Assembly (NCBI GenBank): GCA_027006175.1
Contig: JALTKS010000025.1
Location: 1 to 64,000 of the forward strand
From: Gammaproteobacteria bacterium
Lineage (GTDB): Bacteria > Pseudomonadota > Gammaproteobacteria > AKS1
Direction: 5' to 3'
DNA: 64,000 nt
Shown in pieces: positions 26,282 to 37,065 of the stretch. How positions within the stretch are numbered: the stretch's first letter is position 1; each line of letters begins with the position of its first letter. The notes under the pieces were generated by a model. It did not search any database. It saw nothing but the letters and a program-made list of their open reading frames with translations, and was not told the DNA's origin. The position numbers were made by a program, and so were the translations under genes.

Positions 26282-29200
26282 AGTATAAGATACATAATCG
26301 GTATTAGTAATAAACTTACAAATAAAGAGAAAGACAAGCCTGAAACAATGGTGATGGCCAAGGGCTGTAGCATTTCAGCACCTTCACCCAGTTTTAGTGC
26401 CAATGGCGACATGCCGACAACGGTTGTTAAGGTGGTCATTAAAATCGGACGCAGCCGTAATTGAGCAGACACAATCACTGCCTCGACAATCTCCATACCT
26501 TTGCTGCGTTGTAGTTCAATATATTCAACTAACACGATGGCATTATTAACAACAATCCCTGCGAGCATGACCAGACCGAGCATGACGGGCATGGATAATG
26601 GAATCCCAGTAACAACAATACCGATAGCAACACCAATCAATGCAAAAGGCACACTCAGTAGAATAAGCGCAGGATTCAGGAGTGACTCGTATTGAATCGC
26701 CATAACCACCAGTACCAGAAACAGCGCCAGCGCAATTAGCACCGTAAACAGTTGCTGCCCCTGCTGCAGTGCCTCTTTAGAGCCGCCATCATAAAAGCTA
26801 TAGCCATCTGGTAAGTTCAATTCTTTAAGACGTTGCTCAATGTCAGCATGAACCCGACCGGCAATACCGCTGATTGAGGCACTGATTTCTACATAGCGTT
26901 GCTGTCTGTCACGTAATATTTGTGCGGGGCTAGCAATAATTTTAACGCTGGCGACATCACTAAGGTAAATGGCAGGGCGGTTATCACGTGAACTAAAGAG
27001 TAAAACAGAGTCAAGATCATCAGGCGATGTTAGTTGACTACGAGCCAGACGAAGACGAATATTATAACTGCGATCACCATCAATAAAGTCACTAACAATC
27101 GTGCCTTCTAATGCGTAACGCATTGCCTTGGCAATATCTTCAATATCCAGTTGTAGGGTGGCGGCACGATCCCGGTCAACAACAATGGCCAGTTCCTGAC
27201 GCACTTCTTCTGATGAATGTTTAAGATTGCGTAAACCTTCGGTACCTTGCAGGCGTTGCATAATATCTTCGCCAATAAGATTCAGGGTTTCTAAATCGGG
27301 TCCTTGAATCCGCAAGCTGAGATCGTCATCACCGCGACTGCTACGGAAACCACGAATACCATAAGTACGGAGTCGCACACGAATCCCCGCAAGATTTTCT
27401 TTGCGGATTAGTTTATTCATTTTATCCTTCCACTGTTCGCTGTTTAATGTGCGTTGATTAACAGGCACAAGCTGTACAGTGAGGGTGCTCTTGTTGCTGG
27501 ACTCATACTGTGAACGACCAAAAATAAATCCACCCACGATCGTAAAGACACCGGTGACTTCTGGTTGTTGGCGCAACAAGTTCTCGATACGTTTAACACT
27601 GCTATCCATTTCCGATAATGAAATACCGGGATCAGCACTGATACTGACACGAAGCTTTCCATCATCAAATTTAGGTAAAAATATTTGTTTATCAGGATTG
27701 AATATGATTAAGATACTGGCAATGAAACTGATACCTAAAATTGAAATGGTAATGATTTTATAAACCGTGCTAGATAATATAGATGTCAGTAGTCGTGAAT
27801 AGCCTTGTTGAATCGATGCAATAAAAGCATCGATAGCAATGCGTAATTTGTTCACAGCTTGATGCGGTGAATGTGCCGCAAGTGCCGGCACCAGGGTTAA
27901 GGCAACAATCATGGATGCGACAATGGCAGCAGAAATGGTAAATATAAGTTCACGGAACAGTAAGCCAACAAGACCACCAATAAAGAGAAAGGGCAGTACC
28001 GCCGCCAGATTAGTGCTGGTTGATGCAATAATCGCGCTGTTTACTTCACCTGCGGCATTAATGGCCGACTGCGTTTCTTTGTCATAGTTATCATTAGCAG
28101 AAGATTGTTGGTCGCGTTGATGGCGTGAAATATTTTCCAACATCACAATCGTGTTATCGACCAACATACCAATACCGAGTGCAAGCCCACCGAGTGTCAT
28201 AATATTAAGTGTCAGGTTACCTAAACCCATAATGATAAAGGTCACCATGATAGCAATCGGAATCGCGCTACCAATAATTAAAGTGTGGCGGAAATTACCC
28301 AGAAATAAATAGACCACGAGCATGGCTAAAATAGCACCACTGATAGCGGCTATGCTGGCATTATTGAGCGCATTGCGAACATAAATAGCCTGATCATTGA
28401 CGTTTTGCACGGTGATATGGTCGGGCAGTAAGTCTTGTTCCTGTAGCCAGTCAAGTTGCTTAAAGACCGCATCAGCAACATTCACTGTGTTGGCAGATGG
28501 TTGTTTTTGTATAGAGATTTTTACACCGGGGATATCATTGTAACGAACCCGAAGTCGTTCATCTTCGTTTCCATCAATGACCTCTGCAATATCAATTAGC
28601 TTGATACTGTTGCCATCTTTTAAAGCAAGCGGTAAGTCGGCAATGTCCTGCACTGTTTTAAAGCGACCAGCGGTACGACTAATAATTTCCTGCTGCTGCA
28701 TAATCAGGCGACCAGCAGGTGATTCAACATTACCGCGTTGTATCGCGTTAATAACATCATCAATACTGAGACCCAGTCCGGAAAGGCGTTTTTGATCAGG
28801 CTGAATGAGAATTTCGCGTACCAGACCACCACCCACTTCAACCGAGGCAACGCCGGGTAGATTGAGGAACCATTTACTATAGGTGTTATCGACCCAGTCG
28901 CGAAGCTGTACCGAATTCATTTTGTCAGAACTGATCACATATTCGAGTACCGGAATTTGTGCCGGATCACGTTTATAGATAACCGGTGGGTCGATTGTTG
29001 TGGGTAGAAAACGTTTGGCGCGATCAAGCCGGGTACTGGCATCACGTAAAGCAATATCAACATCTTTACCATAGTTAAAAGACAGATCGACCGCGCTACG
29101 CCCTTCAGAGGTACGGGATTGAATACTGATCGCATCCTCGGTAATCGCAAGCTGTTCTTCCAGCTGCCGAGTAATGCGATCTTCCATGACGCTGGCGGGC

Positions 29201-29397
29201 ACGCCCGGATCAATAATACGAACGCGTACATCAGGATAAATAATATGTGGCAGTAAATTAATGGATAAACGATCCAGTACAAACCCGCCGAGTACCACCA
29301 TGGCAAGAGTGATCATCATTACACCAACGGGATGGCGGATAGACCAGCTAGCGAGCCCTCCTGAGCGAAAACGTATTTGTGGTGAGGGTGATGACAT
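26248..29397 (-). CDS. RND-family efflux transporter, inner-membrane pump
   Basis: 1049 aa, the full AcrB/HAE1 length. N-terminal helix PVGVMMITLAMVVLGGFVLDRLSI; two large periplasmic loops; helices 2-6 include GGLALGIGMLVDNTIVMLENI, with the proton-relay Asp typical of the family; helices 8-12 include GIVVNNAIVLVEYIELQR. It exports hydrophobic compounds with the adaptor encoded 3 bp upstream (29401-30480). No outer-membrane TolC-like factor is present here. Substrate cannot be told. Confidence 0.92.
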   Translation of the reverse strand: MSSPSPQIRFRSGGLASWSIRHPVGVMMITLAMVVLGGFVLDRLSINLLPHIIYPDVRVRIIDPGVPASVMEDRITRQLEEQLAITEDAISIQSRTSEGRSAVDLSFNYGKDVDIALRDASTRLDRAKRFLPTTIDPPVIYKRDPAQIPVLEYVISSDKMNSVQLRDWVDNTYSKWFLNLPGVASVEVGGGLVREILIQPDQKRLSGLGLSIDDVINAIQRGNVESPAGRLIMQQQEIISRTAGRFKTVQDIADLPLALKDGNSIKLIDIAEVIDGNEDERLRVRYNDIPGVKISIQKQPSANTVNVADAVFKQLDWLQEQDLLPDHITVQNVNDQAIYVRNALNNASIAAISGAILAMLVVYLFLGNFRHTLIIGSAIPIAIMVTFIIMGLGNLTLNIMTLGGLALGIGMLVDNTIVMLENISRHQRDQQSSANDNYDKETQSAINAAGEVNSAIIASTSTNLAAVLPFLFIGGLVGLLFRELIFTISAAIVASMIVALTLVPALAAHSPHQAVNKLRIAIDAFIASIQQGYSRLLTSILSSTVYKIITISILGISFIASILIIFNPDKQIFLPKFDDGKLRVSISADPGISLSEMDSSVKRIENLLRQQPEVTGVFTIVGGFIFGRSQYESSNKSTLTVQLVPVNQRTLNSEQWKDKMNKLIRKENLAGIRVRLRTYGIRGFRSSRGDDDLSLRIQGPDLETLNLIGEDIMQRLQGTEGLRNLKHSSEEVRQELAIVVDRDRAATLQLDIEDIAKAMRYALEGTIVSDFIDGDRSYNIRLRLARSQLTSPDDLDSVLLFSSRDNRPAIYLSDVASVKIIASPAQILRDRQQRYVEISASISGIAGRVHADIEQRLKELNLPDGYSFYDGGSKEALQQGQQLFTVLIALALFLVLVVMAIQYESLLNPALILLSVPFALIGVAIGIVVTGIPLSMPVMLGLVMLAGIVVNNAIVLVEYIELQRSKGMEIVEAVIVSAQLRLRPILMTTLTTVVGMSPLALKLGEGAEMLQPLAITIVSGLSFSLFVSLLLIPIMYLILHSRAASKTAT

Positions 29398-29400
29398 TAT

Positions 29401-30480
29401 TTATGATTGCGTTTTAACAGTATTAGCAGTACGAATAGTGTTACCGGCTTTCAGACCTAAAAAACCTTTTGTAACGATTTTTTGTCCTGAACGAAGTCCA
29501 CTGAGGATTTCAATTCTATCGTTGAAACGTAGTCCTGTTGTAACGGAACGTCGCGCCGCTTTATTGTTGCTATCGACAATATAAACATAGCTACCTTTGC
29601 TGTCTTGACGAAGGGCTTTGAAAGGAACTAATAATCGATCGGTTAATTTAGATAGTAAGGTAACACGACAAAATTGGCCGGGTCGGGCGCCAGCCGGTGC
29701 CGGATCTAATATTATTTCAACAATACCATTTCGCGTAGAGGGATCGAGTGTTGGGTGAATACGTAAAATGCGACCCACAAAAGTTTGATTGGGTAATGCA
29801 TCAATACGAACATCAACGTTATCACCAACCTGGAGAGAACTGATGAGCAAGTCGGACACGGCCACTTCGGTAATAAGTGTGCTGGTATCAATGAGTGTGA
29901 GCAATTGCGTGTGACGCGGTGCTACATCCCCTATTTCAGCAAGACGCTCGCTTATAATACCGTCAATCGGCGCTTTAACAGTGGTATAGCCAAGTCGTGT
30001 TGCCAGTAAGCGCTGTTCTGCTTCAGCAACATTAAGCGCAGTTTTAGCACGATTAACTTCGTCTTCTGCAACAAGACGCTTTTTGCGTAGTTTTTGTAAA
30101 CGAACCAGATCTTGTTGGGTTTGTTCCAGCGTTGCACGGGCCTTATTAAATTGTACGCGTAGTAACTGGTCATCAATCTTAAGCAGTATGTCACCTTTTT
30201 TTACTTGATCGCCTGCATAGAACGGCAGCGAGGTTAATGTACCTTCTTCCTGGTTAAAGATTCGTATTGTTTTACGCGCTTTTAGCGTGCCGGTACGCTG
30301 ACTTTTATGCTGGATAGGTATCGTTTTTGCCGTGGTTAATTCAACTAATTGAGCCGGTCTTTTCGAATGTTTGCTTTTGTTCGCAGCGGGTTTATCAGAG
30401 CAGCCAGATAAAGTCATGGATACGACTAGTATAAGACTAGCAAGTATGAATGTACGGTTATATTGAATCTGCTTAATCAT
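29401..30480 (-). CDS. RND efflux periplasmic adaptor (membrane fusion protein), lipoprotein
   Basis: 359 aa. Signal peptide ending in the lipobox LSGC (lipidated Cys near residue 27). Barrel-sandwich halves are seen in GTLTSLPFYAGDQVKKGDILLKIDD and VKAPIDGIISERLAEIGDVA, separated by an alpha-hairpin (about 110-160); beta-barrel and membrane-proximal domains follow. It links the RND pump encoded immediately downstream to an outer-membrane channel. The two genes form a two-gene operon. Confidence 0.92.
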   Translation of the reverse strand: MIKQIQYNRTFILASLILVVSMTLSGCSDKPAANKSKHSKRPAQLVELTTAKTIPIQHKSQRTGTLKARKTIRIFNQEEGTLTSLPFYAGDQVKKGDILLKIDDQLLRVQFNKARATLEQTQQDLVRLQKLRKKRLVAEDEVNRAKTALNVAEAEQRLLATRLGYTTVKAPIDGIISERLAEIGDVAPRHTQLLTLIDTSTLITEVAVSDLLISSLQVGDNVDVRIDALPNQTFVGRILRIHPTLDPSTRNGIVEIILDPAPAGARPGQFCRVTLLSKLTDRLLVPFKALRQDSKGSYVYIVDSNNKAARRSVTTGLRFNDRIEILSGLRSGQKIVTKGFLGLKAGNTIRTANTVKTQS

Positions 30481-30697
30481 GGTAAATTCCCTGAAACTTG
30501 TTATAAATCATATAGTAATTGCCGGGGTTTGTAATGGTTTTTAGATTGAAACAGACGATGAATCTGTTAATAATGATGATCCAGCTCAGGATACTGTGAA
30601 TTTAGGCTTAAATTTTGAAGTTAAGTCGCTGTTTGTTAGATTGTGGTCTATAAATAGATAATAAGAAAAGATATTGACGATGTGGGAGAGGTAAAGA

Positions 30698-31549
30698 ATG
30701 TTGAAAAAACAATGTTTGAAGGTGTTGCGTGCAATTAGCTTGTTAGCTGTGGCGGGAATAATCTGGGGTGGTCAGGCTAATGCAGCAGAGCAAGACGTCA
30801 TCACCTTCACAACAGCGCCAACTCAGTCATTGGCTCAAACTAAAAAGATTTATGGCCCATTAGTGGATTATTTGGCCAAATCAACGGGTAAAAATATTCA
30901 ACTTGTTGCGGCAAGAAATTTTCTTGAATACACCAGTAGAATGCGAAAAGGTGAGTACGATATTATTTTTGATGGCCCGCATTTTGTTAACTGGCGTATG
31001 ACCCATATTGATCATACGCCGATTGCGCGACTACCCGGAAAACTAGTCTTTGCGGCAATTGTGAAAGATGGTGGTGTCATTAATAATATTAAGCAGCTTA
31101 TTGGTAAGAAGGTTTGTGCGGTTAACTCGCCTAATCTTGCGACATTGATGATTCTCGATTCATTTCCGAATCCAGTTAGACAACCTGTGATTGTATCAGC
31201 GAGAAGTTTTAAAGACGCCTTCAAATGTCTTAAAACGGGTAAGGGGCAGGCCGCATTTTTACCGATTGGTTTTTGGAAGAAGTTTAAGAAAAAAGGTAAA
31301 ACAAAAGGCTTAAGGATTCTTTATACTACCAAGAAAAAACCTTTACCAACACGGACTTTTTCTATATCTAAACGCATTGACGCAGCAACCAGAAGTGCTA
31401 TTCAACAGGCATTGCTCAATACGGATGGTCAGGAAGGTGCACAACCTTTGTTAAAACGCTTTCGTCGAAAGAACTTTGTTGAAGCACCGAGTGGTGAATT
31501 TAAGGGTTTATCTAGATTACTGCTCTCAGTATGGGGTTTTCATCAATAG
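30698..31549 (+). CDS. PhnD-like periplasmic substrate-binding protein
   Basis: 283 aa with signal peptide (AISLLAVAGIIWGGQANAAEQ). VITFTTAPTQSLAQTKKIYGPLVDYLAKSTGK and RKGEYDIIFDGPHFVNWRM are the hallmarks of the phosphate/phosphite/phosphonate binding family (PhnD/PtxB type). No permease or ATPase gene is adjacent; instead a chemoreceptor follows, so it may be a sensory rather than a transport protein. Ligand unknown. A clear terminator follows at 31574-31597. Confidence 0.85.
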   Translation: MLKKQCLKVLRAISLLAVAGIIWGGQANAAEQDVITFTTAPTQSLAQTKKIYGPLVDYLAKSTGKNIQLVAARNFLEYTSRMRKGEYDIIFDGPHFVNWRMTHIDHTPIARLPGKLVFAAIVKDGGVINNIKQLIGKKVCAVNSPNLATLMILDSFPNPVRQPVIVSARSFKDAFKCLKTGKGQAAFLPIGFWKKFKKKGKTKGLRILYTTKKKPLPTRTFSISKRIDAATRSAIQQALLNTDGQEGAQPLLKRFRRKNFVEAPSGEFKGLSRLLLSVWGFHQ

Positions 31550-31573
31550 TTAAAATACACCGTTTTGTGTTTA

Positions 31574-31597
31574 AAGGCGCTTATTAGCGCCTTTTTT
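31574..31597 (+). terminator. Terminator after the PhnD-like gene
   Basis: AAGGCGCT / AGCGCCTT stem with TATT loop followed by TTTTTT, 25 bp after the stop codon. Confidence 0.9.
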
Positions 31598-31721
31598 ATG
31601 CAAAAAAATCAACAATCCTTATAAAACCCATATTTAATAAATGGTAATGCTTTATGTGCTTCTGTCGATATATTGTGAGGTAGGGCTACATCTATTTTTA
31701 ATTTATGCAGGGTGATATAGC

Positions 31722-33803
31722 GTGAGTAATTTTTTAAGAAATAAATATTTTAAAGCAACTATCCGTAACAAGATGATTGCAACAAATGCTTTATTAGGCT
31801 TTATTATCATTTCCGCTGTTAGCATAATGTTGTTTAGTTCATATTTAGCAGAAACAGCAACAGAAAAAGCACTCAATACTTATCAGCCACGTCATGAGCA
31901 TTCATTAAAACTGGAAATACATATTAAAGAAGCGCAAGCGGATCTTGGTATTTATGTTATTAGTAAACGCAAGGAACATTTAGATAAATATTATATGCAT
32001 ATGGCAATGGCAAATGAATCTCTGGATAATTTGATTAACAGTATGAAGGATGAAACTGAATATGTAGATCAAATATCACACTTGAAAGAGGATCTGGAAA
32101 AGCTTTCTATTTTGACCGAAGATATTATTCGTTTACAGGATGAAATAGTTGAGAACATTCCTGGATTGGTAATAGCAGGAGAAATATTAGAACCGCAGGG
32201 CCAGGAAGTGTCAGGGTTGATTCAAGCCGCATTACAGGAAGCCAGTGCTTATGAAGAAATAGGAAGCGAGCAGGTTAAAAAACTGATTGACCTTTCACTA
32301 AGTTGGGGGCGTATTCGTTCAGGGATTAGAGCCTTTTTATCGTTTAGAACCGAAAAATCAGTAGAATCAATTAGAGTCGATTTAGAGGTTTTCAAGGAAA
32401 ATCTAAAAAAAGTTGCATCAATCAGAAATCTCGATATTAGTTTAGAAACAAGTATTGAGGAAATTCAGTCTATCCTTGTAAAGTTTGATAAAGATTTAAA
32501 TAAATTGATTAGTGTCCACACAAGTCGCGTATGGCGAAAAGATATCATGATTATGGAGAAAGATATTAATCCTATATTGCATGATTTAGATGAAGATTTG
32601 AATGAATTAATTGAAAGGTACGGCCAGAAAAGCAGTGATGCGAGTAATAAAGTGTTAGCACTGCTCAGACAGAATTTACAGGATGGTGTGGTTACTATTT
32701 TAATCGTTGTTTTAACAGGCATACTCATGCTTCTGTACATGATGCGTTCAGTGTTAGTACCGCTGCAAACAGCACTGGATACCATGCAGGAAATTGCTGA
32801 TGAGGGAAATCTTGAGAATACGCTTCCCGCTGACGGTGTTGATGAATACAGTGACATGGGTAAGGCCTTTAATCAGTTTATTAAAAAAATCCATGGCGTA
32901 GTTGATTTGGTGATTCATGCCTCAAAGAATCTGGTCAGTGAGTCAGATAGATTATCGTTGGTAACCAGTAGCAGTGAACAACGTGCAGTACAGCAGGAAG
33001 ATGAAATCAAGCAAGTCTCAGATACTTTCCAACAATTAAACGACAGTATGCAGGTCGTACAATCGAATACAGCAGAAGCCGCAGAAGCGGCTAATACTGC
33101 AAATCAACATTCTGAAAAAGGTCAACTGGTTGTTGGTGAAACAGTTAAATCAATGGGTGCACTGGCAAATCAGGTTGATACAACCCACAGTAAAATTGAA
33201 GAGCTCTATGAAATGAGCAATAAGATTGGTGCAGTAGTAAAAGTTATTCGAGGTATTACCGATCAAACAAATTTATTGGCACTCAATGCAGCAATTGAAG
33301 CTGCGAGAGCCGGTGAGCAAGGGCGAGGTTTTGCCGTGGTTGCCGATGAAGTAAGAAACTTGTCTCAGGATGTGCAAAAAGAAACAGACAGTGTTGATGC
33401 ACAAATAATTGAATTACAAAACGCTGTATCTGAAGCATTAGAAAGCATGGCACAAAGTAAGCAACAGACTGAAGATAATGTTGGTATGGTCGGAAATGTT
33501 GGTGAAGCATTACGAGAAATCTATAGCTCCGTCAATACGATTACAAATATGAATGTATCCATTGCAGAAGAAATCAATGGTCAAAGCAATCAATCAAAAG
33601 CGGTGTTAGATAAATTAAATTCAATTGCTGCCATTGCAGAAGAATCAGCAAGCTCGGCTCGAGATGTGTCTGCACTGGGTAATGAATTCAAAATTCTTGC
33701 GCAACAATTAGAAGATATGGTGCAACAGTTCTTGTTGAGTAAACAAGAGGTTGAAAACACAGAAACAGAAGAAATTTCGGTTGATGATGTTGAATTATTC
33801 TAG
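31722..33803 (+). CDS. Methyl-accepting chemotaxis protein
   Basis: 693 aa, GTG start. First transmembrane helix at about 21-43 ([20 protein letters not shown]), a long helical periplasmic region (about 44-325), second helix [23 protein letters not shown] domain ([19 protein letters not shown]), then the signalling domain with the highly conserved hairpin tip [20 protein letters not shown]. It transmits ligand occupancy to CheA. The ligand domain is a helical bundle without a PAS or Cache pattern. The adjacent PhnD-like protein could be a binding partner, which is speculation. Confidence 0.92.
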   Translation: MSNFLRNKYFKATIRNKMIATNALLGFIIISAVSIMLFSSYLAETATEKALNTYQPRHEHSLKLEIHIKEAQADLGIYVISKRKEHLDKYYMHMAMANESLDNLINSMKDETEYVDQISHLKEDLEKLSILTEDIIRLQDEIVENIPGLVIAGEILEPQGQEVSGLIQAALQEASAYEEIGSEQVKKLIDLSLSWGRIRSGIRAFLSFRTEKSVESIRVDLEVFKENLKKVASIRNLDISLETSIEEIQSILVKFDKDLNKLISVHTSRVWRKDIMIMEKDINPILHDLDEDLNELIERYGQKSSDASNKVLALLRQNLQDGVVTILIVVLTGILMLLYMMRSVLVPLQTALDTMQEIADEGNLENTLPADGVDEYSDMGKAFNQFIKKIHGVVDLVIHASKNLVSESDRLSLVTSSSEQRAVQQEDEIKQVSDTFQQLNDSMQVVQSNTAEAAEAANTANQHSEKGQLVVGETVKSMGALANQVDTTHSKIEELYEMSNKIGAVVKVIRGITDQTNLLALNAAIEAARAGEQGRGFAVVADEVRNLSQDVQKETDSVDAQIIELQNAVSEALESMAQSKQQTEDNVGMVGNVGEALREIYSSVNTITNMNVSIAEEINGQSNQSKAVLDKLNSIAAIAEESASSARDVSALGNEFKILAQQLEDMVQQFLLSKQEVENTETEEISVDDVELF

Positions 33804-33810
33804 GCCTAAA

Positions 33811-34878
33811 CTATAACCATCGCCGAGCGATCCAACCGATGAACTCTAATATGCGTCCAGCCCAAAAACGGTTACGCCATTTTTTCCTGTGAATTTCTTC
33901 CGCCAGTTCAATATCACGATAAAATTGATTTTGAAGATGGTTACATGTTGTCGCATCATGGGTAAATATATTTAACTCATAATTAAGAAAGAAACTTCTA
34001 TAGTCCAGATTTGCCGTCCCGAGCGTTGCATAGTCGCCATCAATGATAATTGTTTTGCTATGTAGCATGCGCGGCAAGTATTCGTAGATTTTAACACCAG
34101 TAGAAAGCAGTCCATCATAGGCGGCATGTGCGGCCCACCTGGCCAGTTTTACATCACTTTTTCTAGGTACAAGAAGTCGAACATCAACTCCCCGTTGCGC
34201 AGCAGATTGAAGTAGACGCTGGGTATGTCGATCGGGAACAAAATAAGGGGTTGTTAAAAAAATAGATTTCTGCGCAGAACCAAACATGGCTTCTAACATG
34301 CAGCGTAATTGAAACTGACAATGACGGGTATTATTAGGGATGAGTTGACTATTGGCATCGGTAATGGTGGGTGGCAACCAGCGATGTTCACCTTGCCAGA
34401 AATGCTCAAACAATTCAGCTGCATGAGCTGCAAGCTCACCGGATATACGTAAGTGAGTATCTCGCCAGCGCTGCGCACCAAAAATACGTTGAGATGATTC
34501 ACGGTGAATATTGAAACCACCAACGAAGGCGGTTTTTTCATCAATGACTAATAGTTTACGATGATTACGACGGTTGTATTTAAAAGGTCTTCGCCAGTTC
34601 CATCGGTGAAACCAATGAAGTTTTACGGCATTTTTTCTTAGCTGTTGAAAATGGTGTCCGGCTCGAACGAACATCGAACCAGCCGCATCAAGGTTCACGC
34701 GGACATCAACCCCCGCCTGTGCTTGTTGAATCAATGCGTCAATAAATCCCCTGCCAATTTCATCGTAGGCAAAGATATAACTTTCTAAGCGTATGCTGTG
34801 TTGTGCTGAGCGAATACTGGCGAGCATTGCTTGATAAAGCTCATCGCCTTCAATAAATAACTGTAGTTTATTGCTCAT
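33811..34878 (-). CDS. Cardiolipin synthase / phospholipase D-like protein
   Basis: 355 aa with two HKD motifs: HRKLLVIDEKTAFVGGFNI (about residue 106) and HSKTIIIDGDYATLGTANLD (about 268). No N-terminal membrane helices are present, so it resembles ClsB rather than ClsA. It probably transfers phosphatidyl groups between phospholipids to make cardiolipin. It is transcribed away from the tRNA and toward the chemoreceptor gene (convergent, 7 bp gap). Confidence 0.87.
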   Translation of the reverse strand: MSNKLQLFIEGDELYQAMLASIRSAQHSIRLESYIFAYDEIGRGFIDALIQQAQAGVDVRVNLDAAGSMFVRAGHHFQQLRKNAVKLHWFHRWNWRRPFKYNRRNHRKLLVIDEKTAFVGGFNIHRESSQRIFGAQRWRDTHLRISGELAAHAAELFEHFWQGEHRWLPPTITDANSQLIPNNTRHCQFQLRCMLEAMFGSAQKSIFLTTPYFVPDRHTQRLLQSAAQRGVDVRLLVPRKSDVKLARWAAHAAYDGLLSTGVKIYEYLPRMLHSKTIIIDGDYATLGTANLDYRSFFLNYELNIFTHDATTCNHLQNQFYRDIELAEEIHRKKWRNRFWAGRILEFIGWIARRWL

Positions 34879-34902
34879 GTTGAGTAAGACTAGCAGAAAT
34901 AG

Positions 34903-34931
34903 TTGGGGCCAGAAAAAAATTCCGGCCCCAA
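34903..34931. terminator. Hairpin between tRNA-Ile2 and the cls-like gene
   Basis: TTGGGGCCAGAA (34903-34914) and TTCCGGCCCCAA (34920-34931) pair at 11 of 12 positions around a 5-nt A-rich loop. It begins six bases after the tRNA 3' end on the minus strand and probably ends the tRNA transcript, but no T-tract follows the stem. Confidence 0.4.
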
Positions 34932-34936
34932 GAATT

Positions 34937-35013
<77 letters not shown>

Positions 35014-35075
35014 TAAAAAGAGTTTATCCTCTTGTTATCGAGCACATTGTATCAATGTTTTGCAATGAGTGGCAT

Positions 35076-35104
35076 AAAAAAAGCCTGTCAGAGACAGGCT
35101 TTTT
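35076..35104. terminator. Terminator downstream of rpoD
   Basis: AAAAAGCCTGTC / GACAGGCTTTTT with AGA loop. On the minus strand it is followed by a T-run and ends rpoD transcription; it also works in the other direction. It lies 24 bp after the rpoD stop. Confidence 0.9.
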
Positions 35105-35127
35105 CAGGTGAGGCTTAATCTTCCAGA

Positions 35128-36945
35128 TTACGAACCGGTTTGCTGGTCAAGGAAGCTGCGTAATTGTTCAGAGCGGCTTGGATGACGTAGCTTACGTAAT
35201 GCTTTGGCTTCAATCTGACGAATACGTTCACGGGTCACATCAAACTGCTTACCCACTTCTTCAAGTGTGTGATCGGTGTTCATATCAATACCGAAGCGCA
35301 TGCGTAGTACTTTTGCTTCACGTGCAGTTAAGCTACCTAGAATATCTTTCGTGGCTTCCTGTAGTCCAGCAATGGTGGCTGAATCGAGTGGTAGCACAGC
35401 CAGTGCATCTTCAATGAAGTCGCCCAGGTGTGAATCTTCATCATCTCCAATCGGTGTTTCCATTGAAATAGGTTCTTTGGCAATTTTCATGACCTTGCGA
35501 ACTTTATCTTCTGGCATTTCCATGCGTTCAGATAATTCTTCCGGTGTGGGTTCGCGACCCATTTCCTGCACCATCTGACGTGAAATACGTGAGAGTTTGT
35601 TAATGGTTTCGATCATATGTACTGGAATACGAATGGTACGGGCCTGATCCGCAATAGAACGCGTAATCGCCTGACGGATCCACCAGGTGGCATAGGTAGA
35701 GAATTTGTAACCGCGACGGTATTCAAATTTATCCACGGCTTTCATTAAGCCGATATTGCCTTCCTGAATAAGGTCGAGGAATTGTAAACCACGGTTGGTA
35801 TATTTTTTCGCAATGGAAATAACCAGACGTAAGTTGGCTTCCACCATTTCTTTTTTAGCTCGGCGAGCTTTGGCATCACCAATCGACATCTTACGATTGA
35901 TTTCTTTAATCAACCGAATTGTCATGTTGCATTCCTGCTCCATCGCAATCAGTTTGTTTTGAGCGCGAAGAATCTCGTCTTTGTATTGTTCAAGCACCGC
36001 AGAATAAGGTTTGCCTGCTTCAATATGTTTTTTTAACCATTCTGGATCAGTTTCATTGTCAGGGAAGCTAACAATAAAATCTTTACGTGGCATGCGTGCT
36101 TTGTTGACACAAATATCCATCATGATTTTTTCTTGCTCACGTATACGCTCAACCATGTCACGAATTTGTGCAACCAGACGATCAATTTGTTTTTGTGTCA
36201 GTTTGAGCTCCATGAACATATCAGAAAGCTGGCCACGCATTTTTTCACATTTTTCATCTGTGCTGCCGTGCTTGCTCACAGCGTTAAGGTAACGCTTGTA
36301 AAGTTTACGCATCGCATCAAAGCGTTCTTTTGCTTCTTCTGGGTCTGGACCTGTATCAACTTCTTCCTCTTCGTCATCGTCTTTTTTATCCTGTGGTTGA
36401 ACAGGCTTGGGAATGATGTCGGGGGCATTGGGGTCAATAAAGGCAGTCAGTATGTCTGTTAAACGGGCTTCTTCACGTTCAACACGTTCATATTGTTCGA
36501 TAAGGGTCGCAATGGTTTCACTGTAAGTCGCCATGGCGCTGAGCATGTGATTGGTACCGGCTTCGATACGCTTGGCGATACGAATTTCACCTTCACGTGA
36601 GAGCAGGCCAACCGCCCCCATTTCACGCATGTACATGCGGACAGGATCAGTAGTGCGTCCAAATTCAGCTTCAACGGTGGAGGCAAGACGGGCTGCGGCT
36701 TCTTCAGTCGCATCTTCATCGGTGGTGCTACCACCTTCAGTGAGGATAACGGTGTCTTGATCAGGGGCAACTTCATGCACTTTAATGCCCATGTCGTTAA
36801 TCATGGAGACAATGTCTTCAATCTGTTCTGGATCAACAATCTCAGGAGGTAAGCTGTCGTTCACCTCGGCATACGTGAGGTAACCTTGCTCTTTACCCTT
36901 AGCAATCAATATCTTGAGTTGGGTTTGTTGTGCTTCCTTATCCAT
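35128..36945 (-). CDS. rpoD: RNA polymerase primary sigma factor
   Basis: 605 aa. Region 1.1 at the N-terminus ([20 protein letters not shown]), the acidic non-conserved region ([19 protein letters not shown], about 205-224), region 2 with [20 protein letters not shown] for -10 recognition, and region 4 with the -35 recognition helix [20 protein letters not shown]. This is the housekeeping sigma-70. It is last in the rpsU-yqeY-dnaG-rpoD series on the minus strand, 120 bp after dnaG. Confidence 0.98.
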   Translation of the reverse strand: MDKEAQQTQLKILIAKGKEQGYLTYAEVNDSLPPEIVDPEQIEDIVSMINDMGIKVHEVAPDQDTVILTEGGSTTDEDATEEAAARLASTVEAEFGRTTDPVRMYMREMGAVGLLSREGEIRIAKRIEAGTNHMLSAMATYSETIATLIEQYERVEREEARLTDILTAFIDPNAPDIIPKPVQPQDKKDDDEEEEVDTGPDPEEAKERFDAMRKLYKRYLNAVSKHGSTDEKCEKMRGQLSDMFMELKLTQKQIDRLVAQIRDMVERIREQEKIMMDICVNKARMPRKDFIVSFPDNETDPEWLKKHIEAGKPYSAVLEQYKDEILRAQNKLIAMEQECNMTIRLIKEINRKMSIGDAKARRAKKEMVEANLRLVISIAKKYTNRGLQFLDLIQEGNIGLMKAVDKFEYRRGYKFSTYATWWIRQAITRSIADQARTIRIPVHMIETINKLSRISRQMVQEMGREPTPEELSERMEMPEDKVRKVMKIAKEPISMETPIGDDEDSHLGDFIEDALAVLPLDSATIAGLQEATKDILGSLTAREAKVLRMRFGIDMNTDHTLEEVGKQFDVTRERIRQIEAKALRKLRHPSRSEQLRSFLDQQTGS

Positions 36946-37065
36946 TCAAATGCCTCTAAGTCAAACAAAATCAGGCGTCGCAAAAGGGAGCCTGTGAAAA
37001 CCATTAATTATAGCGTAGTTTAGTAATAGTTACATACCAAATAAACGCTAACGTGCTTTATTTAC

